Part shown: in pieces, positions 25,901-38,378 of the stretch
Position numbering within the stretch: the stretch's first letter is position 1
Layout: every line of letters begins with the position of its first letter
Source: Procambarus clarkii
Lineage: Eukaryota; Arthropoda; Malacostraca; Decapoda; Cambaridae
Assembly: GCF_040958095.1 (NCBI RefSeq)
Contig: NC_091175.1
Location: 17,665,942 to 17,729,941, forward strand
DNA length: 64,000 nt
Direction of reading: 5' to 3'
Made by a program: the position numbers and the translations under genes
Notes under the pieces: model-generated
What the model was told of the DNA's origin: nothing
Databases searched by the model: none
What the model saw: the letters and a program-made list of their open reading frames with translations, nothing else

Positions 25901-28900
25901 ATGACAAAAATGAAGGACATATCCCTGAGGAACGTAAAGGGTGTATCAGGGGAGATGATTGTCAACAAGATCCAGGACTTTGTATGGGATGAAATACTGT
26001 CAGAACATTGCATGCTACCCCAGGTATAGTGAGTACTTTCATAAGTGTGTATATATACAGTAATAAATAACTTGTATTAATATTTATTGTGAGTACCCAG
26101 TTGCATTGCTCCTTTAGGGTCCTCATTCAACCAGCATGCTATCATTCTATCCACCCATCTCTTATATCTTGAATACTGCCTATCTTAATTGCATATTTTG
26201 ATGTGATTCATCCCACATTTAGTATGTCTGCATTCCCATACTGGCTTGGAAGACATTATTACCAAAGCTTCTGTTGTTTTGTGGATAATTAATTTTGTTG
26301 GTTCTGTTAATTCTATAGCATTATACAATTTTAATCATATTTTATCCAGTAGAACAAAAGTAGCAACACCATTCCTTCCATTAAACCTTGCCACACAGAT
26401 TGGTTTGCGTATGTGTTAAAAATATCTAAATATGATCATACAAATCATAATACAACACCAGGAGGGATGGGAACAGACTAGGCCATTGATGCGTGTAGCC
26501 TGCACAATGTATCCATTTATTTACTGCTAAATGAACATAAATATATATTACATTAAAAGAAATGTGGCCAACTATTTGTCTTGCCTGAGATTGAACCTGG
26601 GTCCCCTGGATTACAAGTGGAGAATGTAGATTACTGTACTACATTTATTAATGTTTAAAAAAGTGGTGTTTAAAATTTATTCATGGTTAAAAAAGCACAC
26701 ACAAAAAAAGAATCACAACTGCACTGAAGTTTATGGCATAAAAACATTTACCAGCTTACAGTATGTTCATATCTTTGAAATCCAGTGCCTGTAGAAAACA
26801 ATCGTAACCACTTGCAGTTACAGGGTATTCTTTTCATAAAACAACAAGGAGTATGCAGTCATTGCAGTATGGTATGACACTTCTTCTGAATATGATTATA
26901 TTTCTGAATATGATTTAAAAATGTACTGACAATTTAAGACTTGCAAGTTTAGTAGAGTCCCAGATTTTAATGACCCTCATATAGGTCATTGAATTCAGTG
27001 GATACAGTAATTTCATACATAATATTTAATACTGTGCTTGGAATCAAAAAGTTTTTAAAAAATAAAAACAACATTTGTACAGAATTGCAGTTTGTATATA
27101 TATATATATTGTTGCTATGTTTACAGGTGCTGGATTATGTAGAATGCTTCACGGGCCCCAATATCATGGCCATGCACACCATGCTCATCAATAAACCACC
27201 TGATCCAGGCACCCGTACTTCTCGTCATCCACTGCACCAGGACCTTCATTACTTTCCCTTTAGGTAAAATATGTAAAAATTGTTGAAGATATTAAAAAAA
27301 AAAATGGAACTCATTTCCTATCTTGCAAGATATACACACACAAATATAGTCTGTATTTCAGGTTGGGTAAAAAATAAGGGAATAACAGCACACCATTTTC
27401 AAAGCTGTACTGTAAACAATATTTATTTTGTATATTTATTTCATTGCGTCCTTGGAATTTTAGAGTGGGCTAGTTGGTGTTGCCTGCTATATTAGTTTAG
27501 CTCCACATTGCAAGTTTCATTAAGTAACTTCTCATTGATGGTTTCCTATAGTCAGGGAAATGGTGGAAACATAATCATGCTTCCCCAAGGCCAGCTACTG
27601 ATGACCTTTCCTAGGATGCAGCCCACAACAGTTGAGTAACTCCCAGGTATCTATTTACTGCTGAGTGAACAGAGGCTACTTGTGTCTCGGCATTTTCCTG
27701 TTTGTTTCGTTTCTTCTATATGTATAGCCACATACATTTTACGTAACGCAGTTGTAAGTTTGACACCCACAATTATTACTTGGTACATGGGGAACAGCTT
27801 CATTTACATGATGTATGGATTTATAAAAAGCATATTACTGGAAACATCATGAATCATTATATTAAGTTTTAAAGATTGAATGGGAGGACAATTATTAATG
27901 GAAAAATCCTCTTATGTGGATAGCTGGGAATGTGTAAAATTTAAGGCTTGGTAAAAGAGAGGGTTGTGTAATGTCTTTCCAGGTGTTGTAAGACTTTAGT
28001 GGTCTGGCATCTAGTATTGGTTTATACACCTGCTGTACACTGTTTAGCTTATACTGTTTCATTATCCACCATCTTTCTTTGGTCCTGAGTGGTGTTTATT
28101 GGTCTTTGTGTTTTCATCTTGGTTACCTTGGTTTGGTTTCCTTGTTTCTGGGATTGTTCTCATGAACCATTGCTCATGCTGGGGTGCTTTCATCCTCTGG
28201 TGAATAATGTTGTTAACTGCATTGTGTGTAGCCAGACGTTCATGATTATTTTGGCAATCTGCTTGTGGTCGTCACCTTTCTGGGTGTTGGGAGGGTAGTT
28301 TGTTTACCAGGTGTGTGCACCCACACACCCTTCCTTTGTTTTTATTTTTTCTGGTGTTGGGATGAAGTTTTTGGAACCTCTCAAGGGAGTTCTCGATACC
28401 AATTTCTTTTGACTTGTTGTGCTGAAGATGAAAATGGTGTGCATTCATTGGATGTTGAGGCTTTGTTTCCCCCCCCCCCCCCTTCATTGTGTCTATATGG
28501 CTCACCATTTGGATACTGCATCTATCTACTAGTTGGTTTTGTTTCATTTTCACCAGTGGAAGGGTGTGAGGTATTCTTTGGTTCACCTGCAGGTGTTTAC
28601 ATGACAAGCAAGGTGTCTCCTTTCGGGAGCGTTTGGTTCCTACAGTTGATATTTGCCTCATTGTTCAAATGGTGTGCATTGTCCAAAAGACACTCAAGTG
28701 TCACTTTGTATCAAAATAGCAAAATGCAATTGATTATCAATGATGTGTTGAAAATGCAAAGCATGTACATCTATACGCATACATAGATTTATTATGACGT
28801 ACTAAAATCTTAACTGAACCTCCCTAGTTGATGGCATATTTTGTTTAGTTTCATTATAACGTTGTTAAATTGATTGTCTATCTTGCAGAGCTTGTTTGAA

Positions 28901-31900
28901 GGTATTGTTCCCACTATGGTATAATAGTGAGCTCGTCTCGTGTAGAGATTTTTAAGACTTGCCACTGTCTCTTGTCCATAACAGATCCATCAAGACCATT
29001 ACAGACATGCTCCCCACTACAAGAAGTAAGGTGTATAAGAGGGTGGCAGGTGATATGAGTGTTTGGTGAATCATATGAGTTCTGGGTGAGGGAGCAGCTG
29101 AGGGTCCAGCTGAGATGGGAGTGTTTTTTGTTGTAGTGTACAGCCTATATTTTCCATGTAACCTTAAACAAAAGTTGTGTAAATGCGTTGAAATGGATGA
29201 GAGGAGTTGATTTAAGTGGGACTCACTTAGTATGGGTCAAGAGGCCTGACTGCTGCAGTGTTCCCTAAGTCTTCTTGAGGTCATTCAGCAACACATTCAT
29301 CACACAGATTAAGTCACTTATGTACACGAACACTGTATATAAAATACTGTAGTTAATTGTAAAGCATTAGGTTCTTTGTCAAGTCTTTCTATTTGATAAA
29401 GTTTTTCATTTACTCTGATTTGTTTTGTTTCAAATTTATTTGCATACAATGTCATGAATAGTTCTGTATGGAAAATATAAATGTATTTACAGGCCTGCTA
29501 ATCGAATCGTTTGTGCCTGGACAGCTATGGAGACAATTAATAATGATAATGGTTGCCTCTTTGTCCTTCCTGGCTCTCACAAAGGAGTTTTGGAGCAGCA
29601 TGATTATCCTGATTGGGAGGTATAGTAATAGAAATATGTATATTTTAACTTATTTGAATGTTAATGTGTTGAAAGGAAGGGCCAAGGAATGTGCTATATA
29701 TTTTGGGTTTGGTCCTTTCAGTTATGTTATTGTGAGTTATTCTCTTGAGAATTTGGTAGTGTGTATGTTATTTTTCAGGCAGTGCATATTTAAACATTAT
29801 GAGATGGAAAAAAAACATAGTTATCCATAGTCATTGGCACACTTTCTCCCTCGCTATCATATGCACTATGCCTTTATTGATTTCTTCACATGTCATTCCT
29901 CCTGCTCTTATTTGTTGTAGTCGACTCTTATTCTTTGGGCCTACTTTTCCCTTACACAGCTTCATTCATCCTGCATGTGTCTTCAGTCACCAAATAAGTT
30001 TTGTACGATGTGATTATGATATGTGAAATAATATTAGTTATATAAAGCTGCATTATTATTTGTTATGTTTTTCTCCTCACCATAGCTGTTCATTTCAAAC
30101 TATTGAAGTAATATAATTGTACAGTACAGATAATCAGAAATGATTTAAGCGGGTGTCGGTTTCCCGGTTGCACCAAGACCGCTAGACATGATGACCCTTG
30201 GGTCAAATCACAAATTAATTGGTTTACGCTCATCATTGTAATTTTCATCCTAGAAAGGTGTGAACAAGATGTATCACCGGTGTTCGAGGCTATGATGACG
30301 TGCCAAAGACAATGCTATGTATGGAGAAAGGAGACACTGTTTTCTTCCACCCAATACTTCTGCATGGCTCTGGAGATAATCGCACAAAGGTAGCGTTAGC
30401 TGAATTATATTTAAATGATGCTAGCCGTGATCTTTTTCCCTATACAGTTTTCAATATTAAATGCACTGATGTACATTAACAGAACCTGACATTAGGTGAC
30501 TAGTGCAGATAATCCCAGTATTTATAATATTTACAGAAATTAAACTACTGTACCATAATGAAACTCTTCTCTTGCAAACAAAATCCAGAAGTATTGATAG
30601 ATACAGTACATTTATATAGATGTATTTTTAAATAATGGGAGATAGTAAGTTACTGGGGAAATTAACATGTGCAGCAGAGGCTGAAAAACAAATAATTATC
30701 ATGAGTGAAAGTGTGACTAACATGCCTTGCAACAACAAAATTACTATCAGTAGTCCCCATGACATTGCAAAAATAATAATATTGTACTTGCTGCATGTTA
30801 CTTAAGATGGGAAGAAATGTATGCGTTATCTCCAAGGACAGCTTGATAAATGTCGTGTGTATTTTTCAGCACTTTCGTAAGGCAATTTCTTGTCATTATG
30901 CAGCCTCGGAATGTCATTACATTGATGTACGAGGAACATCTCAAGAAAAACATTGGCAATGAAGTAGTAGAGCTAGCCAAGAAGAGAGGTGTTGACAATC
31001 TCAATTTCAAGGTAAACACATAAGGAGGTTTTGTAATGTGAATTGTAACTGAAGTAAAAATGTTACTATAGTAAGGTATAATATTTGAAATGTTTAATTT
31101 AGAAGGTAAGAGGAAAAGGGAATACCAGTACAGAATGAAATGTGATAAATGTGATGTTTCATATGGGAAAATTGGTATAAGTCATGAAAATGATGAGACC
31201 GTGCTCAGTTTCTACTTCCAAGGAAACTGGTTTTGACAATGTAACCACAGAATCCTTTAGGGGTTGAGAGATGGCACAGTGATAAGCGTTAGACATACTG
31301 GATGATAAGTGACAGTGCATGGGGGCAATGTGTGAGACCCTGATTGGGCATCAGTTGAAAGCATGAGGATGCCTAGAGCAGGCATGTCAAAGTGAGTACC
31401 CTTGAGGGCCATATTTGTCGTCATGAAGGCCCCCCCCCCCCCCCCCCCCCCACCCACCCACCCACACACACACACATGACAACTCACTGAAGTCATTTAA
31501 TAAAAAATATTGCAGCATATATTTCTAATTGTAATAAACATATAATGTGGATACAAAATGTTTGCAACATTCATGAATGCCAAATACATAATTACTTATC
31601 AAGGAAGGCACCAAACCGGGAAGGCTATAGCACCATGAAATGTGCAGAATAATCAAATGGCGCTAAATATCACCAAGGATGCCAATACGAGAACAGAACT
31701 GCATAAGGCGAATGGTATCCGATACACCAAGAATTCTATCGAGGGACAAGCGACAGCGAGGGACGGTGGGGAAAACAAGACACGCTCGTGGTGGAAATCA
31801 GGACATTCAACAAGAATGTACACAACTCTAAGAGGGACAATGCAATTTGGACAATAAGGAGCAGGGCAGCGCTCCATTAGTGACCGTGAGTTAAGCGTGT

Positions 31901-32667
31901 ATGGGCAATACGCAACCTCGCCAGAGCCGTTTCCCATCGCCGGTTATGGTGGTAGGACACACTACTCTTACGAGTATGCAGTTTGTTACCAGTAACAGAA
32001 GCGCAACAATCCTGCCAACGGTAAGGTTGAAGGAATACCAATATGGCTGGGAACCGAGCAAAACTCAAGCGACTTAAATGTACTGGAAATAAGAAACAGC
32101 CAATGCTGAATCTCAACAGCCACTGGATGGACCGGACTAAAGGATCCGAGAGTCAACGACAACTACACAGGAAGATTGTCAATGAGAAAGCAGGAGACAA
32201 GTAGTTTAACATTTGATTTTTTTTGTTATATGCAACAAATAAGTATGTTGCTATTATGTTAAATAAATGCTCATTTTATATGTGACTTCAATAATTATTG
32301 GTGTTTTGTCCCGAGACCTCTCTTTAATGACCCAATTCCAGGATACTGTGTGCTTGAAAAGGTGCACATGTTTGACATGACTGGGTCCAGGTTGTCATGA
32401 CTTTTACAGATCATATGAAACTTTACAATAAGTAGATAATGTTGGTGGAAAATAGGTCAGTAGATATTTAAAAAAAAAAAAACACAAATATGTTAGTCAT
32501 TATAAGAATGGGGCAGGGTTTCCTTACAATTATTAGCTTTCTGCATGCATTGTCAAGTATGATGATTGTGTTTGGAAGTGAGGGGATTATATAACTTTTT
32601 TGTTTTGTTTCAGGACCTCTGGAAGTTTCGCAGTCGTTTAGTGCATGGAACAAGTATCAACTTATAA
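19942..32667 (+). CDS. PHYH: Phytanoyl-CoA 2-hydroxylase (peroxisomal), two frameshifts
   Basis: Fe(II)/2-oxoglutarate dioxygenase that hydroxylates phytanoyl-CoA in peroxisomal alpha-oxidation. Coding exons are 19942-20004, 22124-22296, 25855-26023, 27127-27263, 29493-29619, 30254-30389, 30870-31011 and 32614-32667 (TAA). All introns are GT-AG and phases agree once two extra bases are discounted. Predicted length is 332 residues, against 338 in human. Exon 1 gives a PTS2 peroxisome signal, RMKVIFGHL, at residues 5-13, aligning with human RLQIVLGHL. Other blocks are [60 protein letters not shown] and FRKAISCH. Iron ligands are H172, D174 and H260; the 2-oxoglutarate arginine is about R271. 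Two single-base insertions break the frame: an extra C at 30277-30278 and an extra A in the run 30946-30950. Exon 1 follows an AG at 19906-19907, so a 5' noncoding exon is expected upstream. Family identity is certain; whether the gene is intact is not. Confidence 0.95.
20735..20880 (+). mobile_element. Degenerate SINE in PHYH intron 1
   Basis: GGATTCGATTCTCGAGCAC followed by GTTTACATAGTAAATTGGTA and GGGGAACGTCATTGCTGG, matching the T-arm and body of the SINE class at 57640 and 57845. Confidence 0.5.
21945..22060 (+). mobile_element. SINE body immediately upstream of PHYH exon 2
   Basis: TCCCATCCCAAATCC, CCTGACCCCTTCCAAGT and ATATAGTCGTAATGGCTTGG match the SINE at 57730-57840. It ends about 65 bases before the exon 2 acceptor at 22122-22123. 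Confidence 0.65.
22857..22985 (-). repeat. Retroelement 3' tail in PHYH intron 2
   Basis: TTTATTTAGGTAAAAATACA and TAGACCTAATACATAC match the tail at 17460-17560. Confidence 0.45.
23076..23519 (+). pseudogene. LINE ORF2 C-terminal remnant
   Basis: A 147-residue open frame contains [40 protein letters not shown] and KLDHFL, then [13 protein letters not shown]. This is a non-LTR retrotransposon ORF end. The 3' untranslated part reads CTTGGGGAGTAGAACAACTA. It lies in PHYH intron 2, tail to tail with the minus copy at 23650-24440. Confidence 0.75.
23650..24440 (-). pseudogene. LINE reverse transcriptase C-terminal region
   Basis: Minus-strand frames 24433-24200 ([20 protein letters not shown]) and 24122-23679 ([60 protein letters not shown]) belong to one element of the same family as 23076. 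An internal duplication of the LFNAFP/LFNVLP segment is visible. Confidence 0.75.
24440..24845 (+). pseudogene. LINE ORF tail and 3' end
   Basis: Reads TCAAGTCATCTCTTGGATCA, AACCAGGCATGACAGG, TAACACAAACAAGGAGCAAT, then ACCGTAACTGTCAAAAC and GTGGCCTCAGGTAAAATC, the family represented at 14030. It abuts the opposite-strand LINE at 24440. Confidence 0.65.
24950..25280. repeat. ~60-bp tandem repeat
   Basis: About five units alternate CTGTTGCCTAAGTACTGAAT and CTGTTGCCCAAGCACCACAT, each followed by AAACA[AC]TGTACTGCACTGAA. Minus-strand open frames here ([12 protein letters not shown]...) are artefacts of the repeat. Confidence 0.85.
25440..25650 (+). pseudogene. LINE C-terminal remnant in PHYH intron 2
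   Basis: [20 protein letters not shown] and ISRTQ, then a shifted frame with LDKFL and a LGCN-like block, match the end of the LINE at 23076. It ends about 200 bases before PHYH exon 3. Confidence 0.6.
27545..27700 (-). mobile_element. Degenerate SINE in PHYH intron 4
   Basis: GATGCAGCCCACAACAGTTG, CCAGGTATCTATTTACTGCT and GTGAACAGAGGC are the inverted body of the SINE class at 57845. Confidence 0.5.
27990..29300. other. PHYH intron 4, unassigned sequence
   Basis: GT/TTG-rich sequence with an open frame at 28265-28786 and a C-run at 28469-28481. No conserved motif is visible in either strand. The composition resembles the DIRS-like element at 5978, so a decayed repeat is likely, but I could not align it. 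Confidence 0.3.
31431..31477. repeat. Poly-C and CACC/CA microsatellite
   Basis: About 21 C residues are followed by (CACC)n and (CA)n in PHYH intron 7. The glycine-run open frame opposite it is not real. Confidence 0.85.
31630..32190 (-). pseudogene. LINE RNase H-side C-terminus
   Basis: Minus-strand frames give [33 protein letters not shown] and [12 protein letters not shown], followed by a decayed end. This is the post-RNase H tail of a Jockey/I-type LINE, the family of 12790-13600. It lies in PHYH intron 7, between the exons ending at 31011 and starting at 32614. Confidence 0.7.
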
Positions 32668-32689
32668 GTACAGTATTGGAGAGATATGA

Positions 32690-32695
32690 AATAAA
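32690..32695 (+). promoter_or_regulatory. PHYH polyadenylation signal (AATAAA)
   Basis: A canonical AATAAA lies 23 bases after the PHYH stop codon, which would give a very short 3' untranslated region. It is followed by T-rich sequence (TTTTTGTTTCC), as expected of a cleavage region. Confidence 0.6.
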
Positions 32696-32700
32696 GTTTC

Positions 32701-33957
32701 AAATGTAGACATATTTTTGTTTCCTTTGTGTAAACATACATATCTAGATATATATGTATTCTATACATGTGGAATCATGTTATATAACACTATCCATTTA
32801 TATTCTAATCTAAATTTCTATATTTTAGATTTATACATATTTTATATATATATATTTGTACATTATAAGATTGTTTGAAATCTAATAATGATATTGTAAA
32901 GACATACAAATCTAGATTTCTATAAATATCTAATATTTGTTTATGAAATTTCATAATCTACACATTATTAAAGATATCTAGAATAGAATATTAATCTAGA
33001 ATATATTAAAATGTAAATTAAAAGATTTCTATAATCTACATTTGTATAAAATTCTTTATATTACTCTAAATTGTTATCCTACATGTCTAAATATATATCT
33101 ATTAGTGTAGAAATCTAGAATATCCTAAAGACATTTTGAATATTATAGAATTCTACATTATTTTTTATATCTAATATATTGTATAATTTCCTAAAGATTT
33201 TGTGTCTATAATCTAGATTATTGTGCAATGTTGTTTATTATATACAGCTACAATATTAAGAAATAACATGAAATCTTATATATTTCAATAATAGTCCAAA
33301 GTTATATATTATGATTATTATTGTAGATATTAATACTGTATTGATTTCTACATAAACATTATTATAGAAATCTACTATAATAGTTGTCATGAATATCTTT
33401 TTATTAAATATGTATAATAATAAATCACACAAATCTATCATATTCGATTTCTATAGTTATTATTATACCAAGAAATTGAGATTAATAAAAAACACAAAGA
33501 AATGAACTTTTTATTATATAGATTTGTATATCTTGAATAATGTGTACATCTCTATTATGGAAATCTACAATATTACACATTTCTATATTATACAATTCTT
33601 TAATATTTCTAAAGTTGTACAATATACCTGATATAGATAGAAATGTTGACTGTGTAATAATATCATTCTAGATGTCTACAATATAGATTGTTATAAATAC
33701 TTTTCTATATTATAATCTACAAAAATATTATTCTAGCTTTATGTATACATAAGACAAATATAGATTCTTACAATATTCAGCATTTCTATAATCTTGAATA
33801 TCTGTACTGTATTATTTCCAGATATTCATGTCTCAATTATATAGGGATTGTACACTGACGTACAACTTTCAAGGATGATTAAATAATATCACACTGTTGA
33901 CAATTATTATGTTTGTAGCATGTATAATATTACAATATATTAAGCATTATTCACTTT
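32701..33957. repeat. Very AT-rich convergent spacer between PHYH and ALKBH2
   Basis: About 1.25 kb made largely of A/T with recurrent short words (TCTAGA, TCTATA, AATATCTA, TTATATA). No exon, SINE or LINE fragment is visible. It contains several possible minus-strand polyadenylation signals (plus-strand TTTATT), none clearly preferred for ALKBH2. Confidence 0.7.
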
Positions 33958-36900
33958 TTATTTCTGTATAATCTTCCTAAATGTAAGGTTGATCCTGACA
34001 CCTGAGGCTGACTTGCGCGGAGGTAATGCATGGTACCAGAACTGATTTGTTGGCGGGTTCATTAGTAACAGACTCCCATGTTGAAGGTGAAGTTGAACTG
34101 TGCAGGAAACAAAAATATAACTATTAGTACTGTACTTATGTGAAGTATATCTCTTGTAACACATACCATAAAATTCTAATCTATTAAAATACTTTATTGC
34201 GCTCAAATACTCTTCTTCATACATCCTGTCATTGTGAGCCACTTAAAAACAACCATTGCCAAACTGATACTAAACATACAATAATGTCTTTTTATGCAAA
34301 AAGCCCGTGTTCATATCTACAACAAAACACATAATATGATACAAACTGAAGATCAACCATCAGACTTTTCAGGGGAGGATAACACATGCAACAATCAGAT
34401 TTTGCTATTCAACAGATCATGACAAATTTTGCATACCACATTCAGTACAATACCCATTTGGTGTTGAGGTTTCATGTGGCTGACACTAATATTCTATTGC
34501 CACCTCATGTTCATTTTCTTTTTTTCACTACTAATTTCCCAAAAGGGGGTTTTATATGCATGACGAACTAAAATGTTCTTATTTCATTCAGCAATAACGA
34601 CATTTCATTGGCAATATATGGTTTTTCAAAGCCTAACCAATGCTTGAAACTCTGATTTATACCTACACTAATATAAAATACCAATCTATGCAAATGCTAC
34701 TCAAGAGCAAACTCTAAATTGTAAACCCCTATCGTTAACAAGCGTTCTTTGACTAACACTATTATTTTCAGTTAAAGTCAAATCGGTTCAACACCTAGAC
34801 GGTAATGACATAACAGACAAACACTAAGGGCATTTTCCAGTTGGCAAACCAATCAGTAAATTTGTGTTTCTATCATAAAAACAAAGATAATACACATAAC
34901 ACCCTCTTGTTTGGGACTCTATAAAATTGGCAATTTGAGTTCAAGATAGAGTCCCAAACAAGAGCCTGTTCTGGAAACTGCAACATTCTGGAGGACTGAC
35001 AGTGAGTTTGAAAGTTTCTCTTCCATGACAGACAAGGGCAGTAATCACAGACGTATCTGACTGGCGCAGTAATACAGCGTTCAGTTCTTGCACCAATAAT
35101 GTTCATCGTTTATGTAAACAATCTACCATAAGTAATACACGTTAAAAAGACATGTGTTTCTGGATGATCCAGTGGGATTAGAGAGCCACTGGCTCAGCGG
35201 ACAGAACACTCGACGCATGATCCTGTGCTCCCAGGTCCAATCCTGGGAGCCGGTGAGAAATGATCGCAACACTTTCTTTCACCCTGATAGCCCTGTTACC
35301 TAGCAGTTTGTCACCTGTCACAAGCGCCTTCCTGGGGAATTTTAACACCAAAAATCATCTCAAGATAACCTCAAGTTGATGCAGAGATACTCCGGAAGAA
35401 ACCCATCCTCTCAAATTAACGTCCCTTTTCCCTCGTATGCACACCATCCCCAAAAACTGACGTTTTCTATATGAAATCGGCTCACGAAAGTGATGTTTTC
35501 TCCCTTTTTTGGTTATGTTACGAGAGGACACTTTCATGATGTTTGGAAACTTAAGATAATTTCCTGCCCTCCTAACCTACCAATGGACCCTTAACTGACT
35601 GTTTGGCAACAAACAATCCATATTCTTTCCACATTTTCAAATTACGTCACTTTTCACCCATACATGCAAACGGCTCAATTCAGACCTCATTTGTAAAAGG
35701 ACATCCTTGGGGAACATACAAGATGCACACAATTGTATTGTCCTTCAAATTTCTCTAGACTAAATAACTGCTTGGATCAAACATTAGTAAATGGATTTCA
35801 TTGTCAATACTCTAAATGCCATATTATGAAATGTGGATTACGACACAATACACCACAAACTAATTATTTGGAGTGGAATTACAGAACTCTAATAGACCAA
35901 AGGGTGCTAGTGCCACACAAAGAACATTCTCAGACGAACATATGTGTTGCTTTTCAAATACACACTTGCTTTTAATTATATGGATGTGAAATAATACAGG
36001 AAAATGTTCATGACATTTATGTGACCACAAATCCAATATGCACCACTTGGATGGTGCCCAAATCTCAACAAGCGCATAGAGAAACTTTAAAAGGTCTAGT
36101 GCCATGCTACAAAATGCATACCACAACTGATAAACACTAACAAAGAAAGACTACAGACATTAAACATGTAAAACTCAAAGAACAAATGAGCTAATGTGAT
36201 CACCACATACAACATTCGAACAGGATTCCACATAATTGACAAGGAGGAATTCCGGAAACAACCAACATCACGAACAACAGGACAGATTCAAGCTAAGCAA
36301 ACAAATTTTTTTCCGGTACATTTCAAACTTTTCTTTGGCAGAGTGGTACGTGGTTGCAACAAGCTAAGTGAGACGGTACAGCAGGCAAAAACTGACAGTA
36401 CTTTCAAAGCCTTATACGACAAACACTACAATAATGGGAGCCACAACTCAACCCCCAACACCAAAACTAGCCGAGTGTACACACACAGGTAGCTTGTTGT
36501 TCCATGCATGTAGATTTTATATGCATGACGATCAACAATTCAGCACTCTTCAGGTCCCTGTCCAATGATAACAACACTGTTCACAAACACATGCGACATC
36601 CTAAGAATGTGAACTGCACCTCTAAACTATAAAAGCCACATTAAATTACACAGCAATAATCTAGTGCCACAGTGGACAAGGCAAATTTTCATTACAACAA
36701 TTCATGACAACTCCAATACCAAACTACTCTACTACTAGGCCCAGCAGCAGGTTTTTAACTTATCTAACACTTCCATCGAAAATAGTAGACGGGCTCGTCT
36801 CAAACCTCCACACAAAAGTAACATCACACGAGACCAAAAGGCATGGCACGATGTGCAGAATACCCCCATTGAAAAGCGAAAATGCAACAGGTATTCTGAG

Positions 36901-38335
36901 AGAACTCTATCAACATCAGTGGACAGAGGATGTTCAACACACTTCAACTACACATAAGGGGCATAACTCGCCGATCCCTCACAGTGTTCAAGACAACTTG
37001 ACAAAGACCTACAAAGGATACCTCATCAACCAGGCTGTGACTCATACGTCACGCTGCGAGCAGCTGGGTTGACCAGTCCAGCAATGAGGAGGCCTGGTCG
37101 ACAACCGAGCTGCGGGGTCCCTCAGCCCCAGCAGCACCTCCAGGTATTACCTCTCATAGTATAAAGGCATCAAATCTAATACTGTATACTCACCAACATA
37201 CAACACGACGAACAGTTTTATCTTCTGTAGTATTATGCATCCTATCAAAGCATGATACCAATACATTATAGCAAACATATTTTGTGGTCTCTTCTAAATG
37301 CAAGAGTTAGGCAACTGTTGGGGGTTGCATCCTGGGGAAGGTCCCCAAGATGCAACCAAAGCCTCTAAGAGGTGGCTTAGGGGGTGCTTCAAAAGCACAA
37401 GTGTAGGCTTCATCTCCCTAACTGTATGATTCATCCTAGTATAGTGATTCACAATCGGTAGGTCAAAATTCCCTGCGCAACTTCTAAGTACTGTACTGGT
37501 ATAACCGAATCTTCGAGAATTAGCAACTCATGAGTACTGTATCATGATTACACAGTTTTTGTCATTTGTAAAACTGTGGCATGGGGGTCCCAGGTTTATG
37601 GAATGCTAGAAACAAAAATCATCCCCCCACCCCCAAAAGTTCTAAAACATTGGGAACCACTGTCCTAGTATCAATGTAAAGGTATACTATACGAATGGCT
37701 TACAACCTCAAACATTATTTACTTTACCTTTCTCAATGTTCAATTTCTTGGGAGGTCTGGCATCCTGATGACGAAAATAAAAGTCTCTTGCCTGCCCAAG
37801 ACTCACAGAAGCAATAGGGATCCGAGGATCAAGATCCTTTTCGTCATCTTTGTGTTCACCCATCTTGTCACTGCCATCCTTGTACCTTACATAGAACACA
37901 ATATCAGAGCTACAAATGTGTATACTTTGGACAATTAGCAATGTACTCAACACAGTACCATTTTCTTACAATTTAGTCTTCCTTTATGGTATCTGTACCA
38001 AGAAAATAATTCTGAAGGAAATTACCCACAATAATGTTTCAAGCAGAGGAAGGAGAATTATTCAACGAATATTTCAGTAACGTGCAAAGCAATTATGAAG
38101 AACATTACGTGTGTGTGTAATTCAAGCCAAAACTGTCAAGGATCTGCCAAATGAACACTGTCATCCACTGAAACCCATATTCAAAAGGCCTCAGAACAAA
38201 GGGAATGTCCCTCTAGATTATAATGATCAAATTATCACCCCCATCTTCAAACATTTGGCAGAAAGAGTTCAGCACAAAACCAATGATTATTTAGCCTAAC
38301 TTGCCTTGTTGTTGTTGTTGTTATATTTATATTTA

Positions 38336-38378
<43 letters not shown>

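Noticed and set aside
30254-31011. Alternative splice sites that would avoid the PHYH frameshifts
   Set aside because: I looked for GT or AG sites that could remove the extra base in exons 6 and 7; none keeps the conserved residues, so true extra bases or assembly errors are the better reading.
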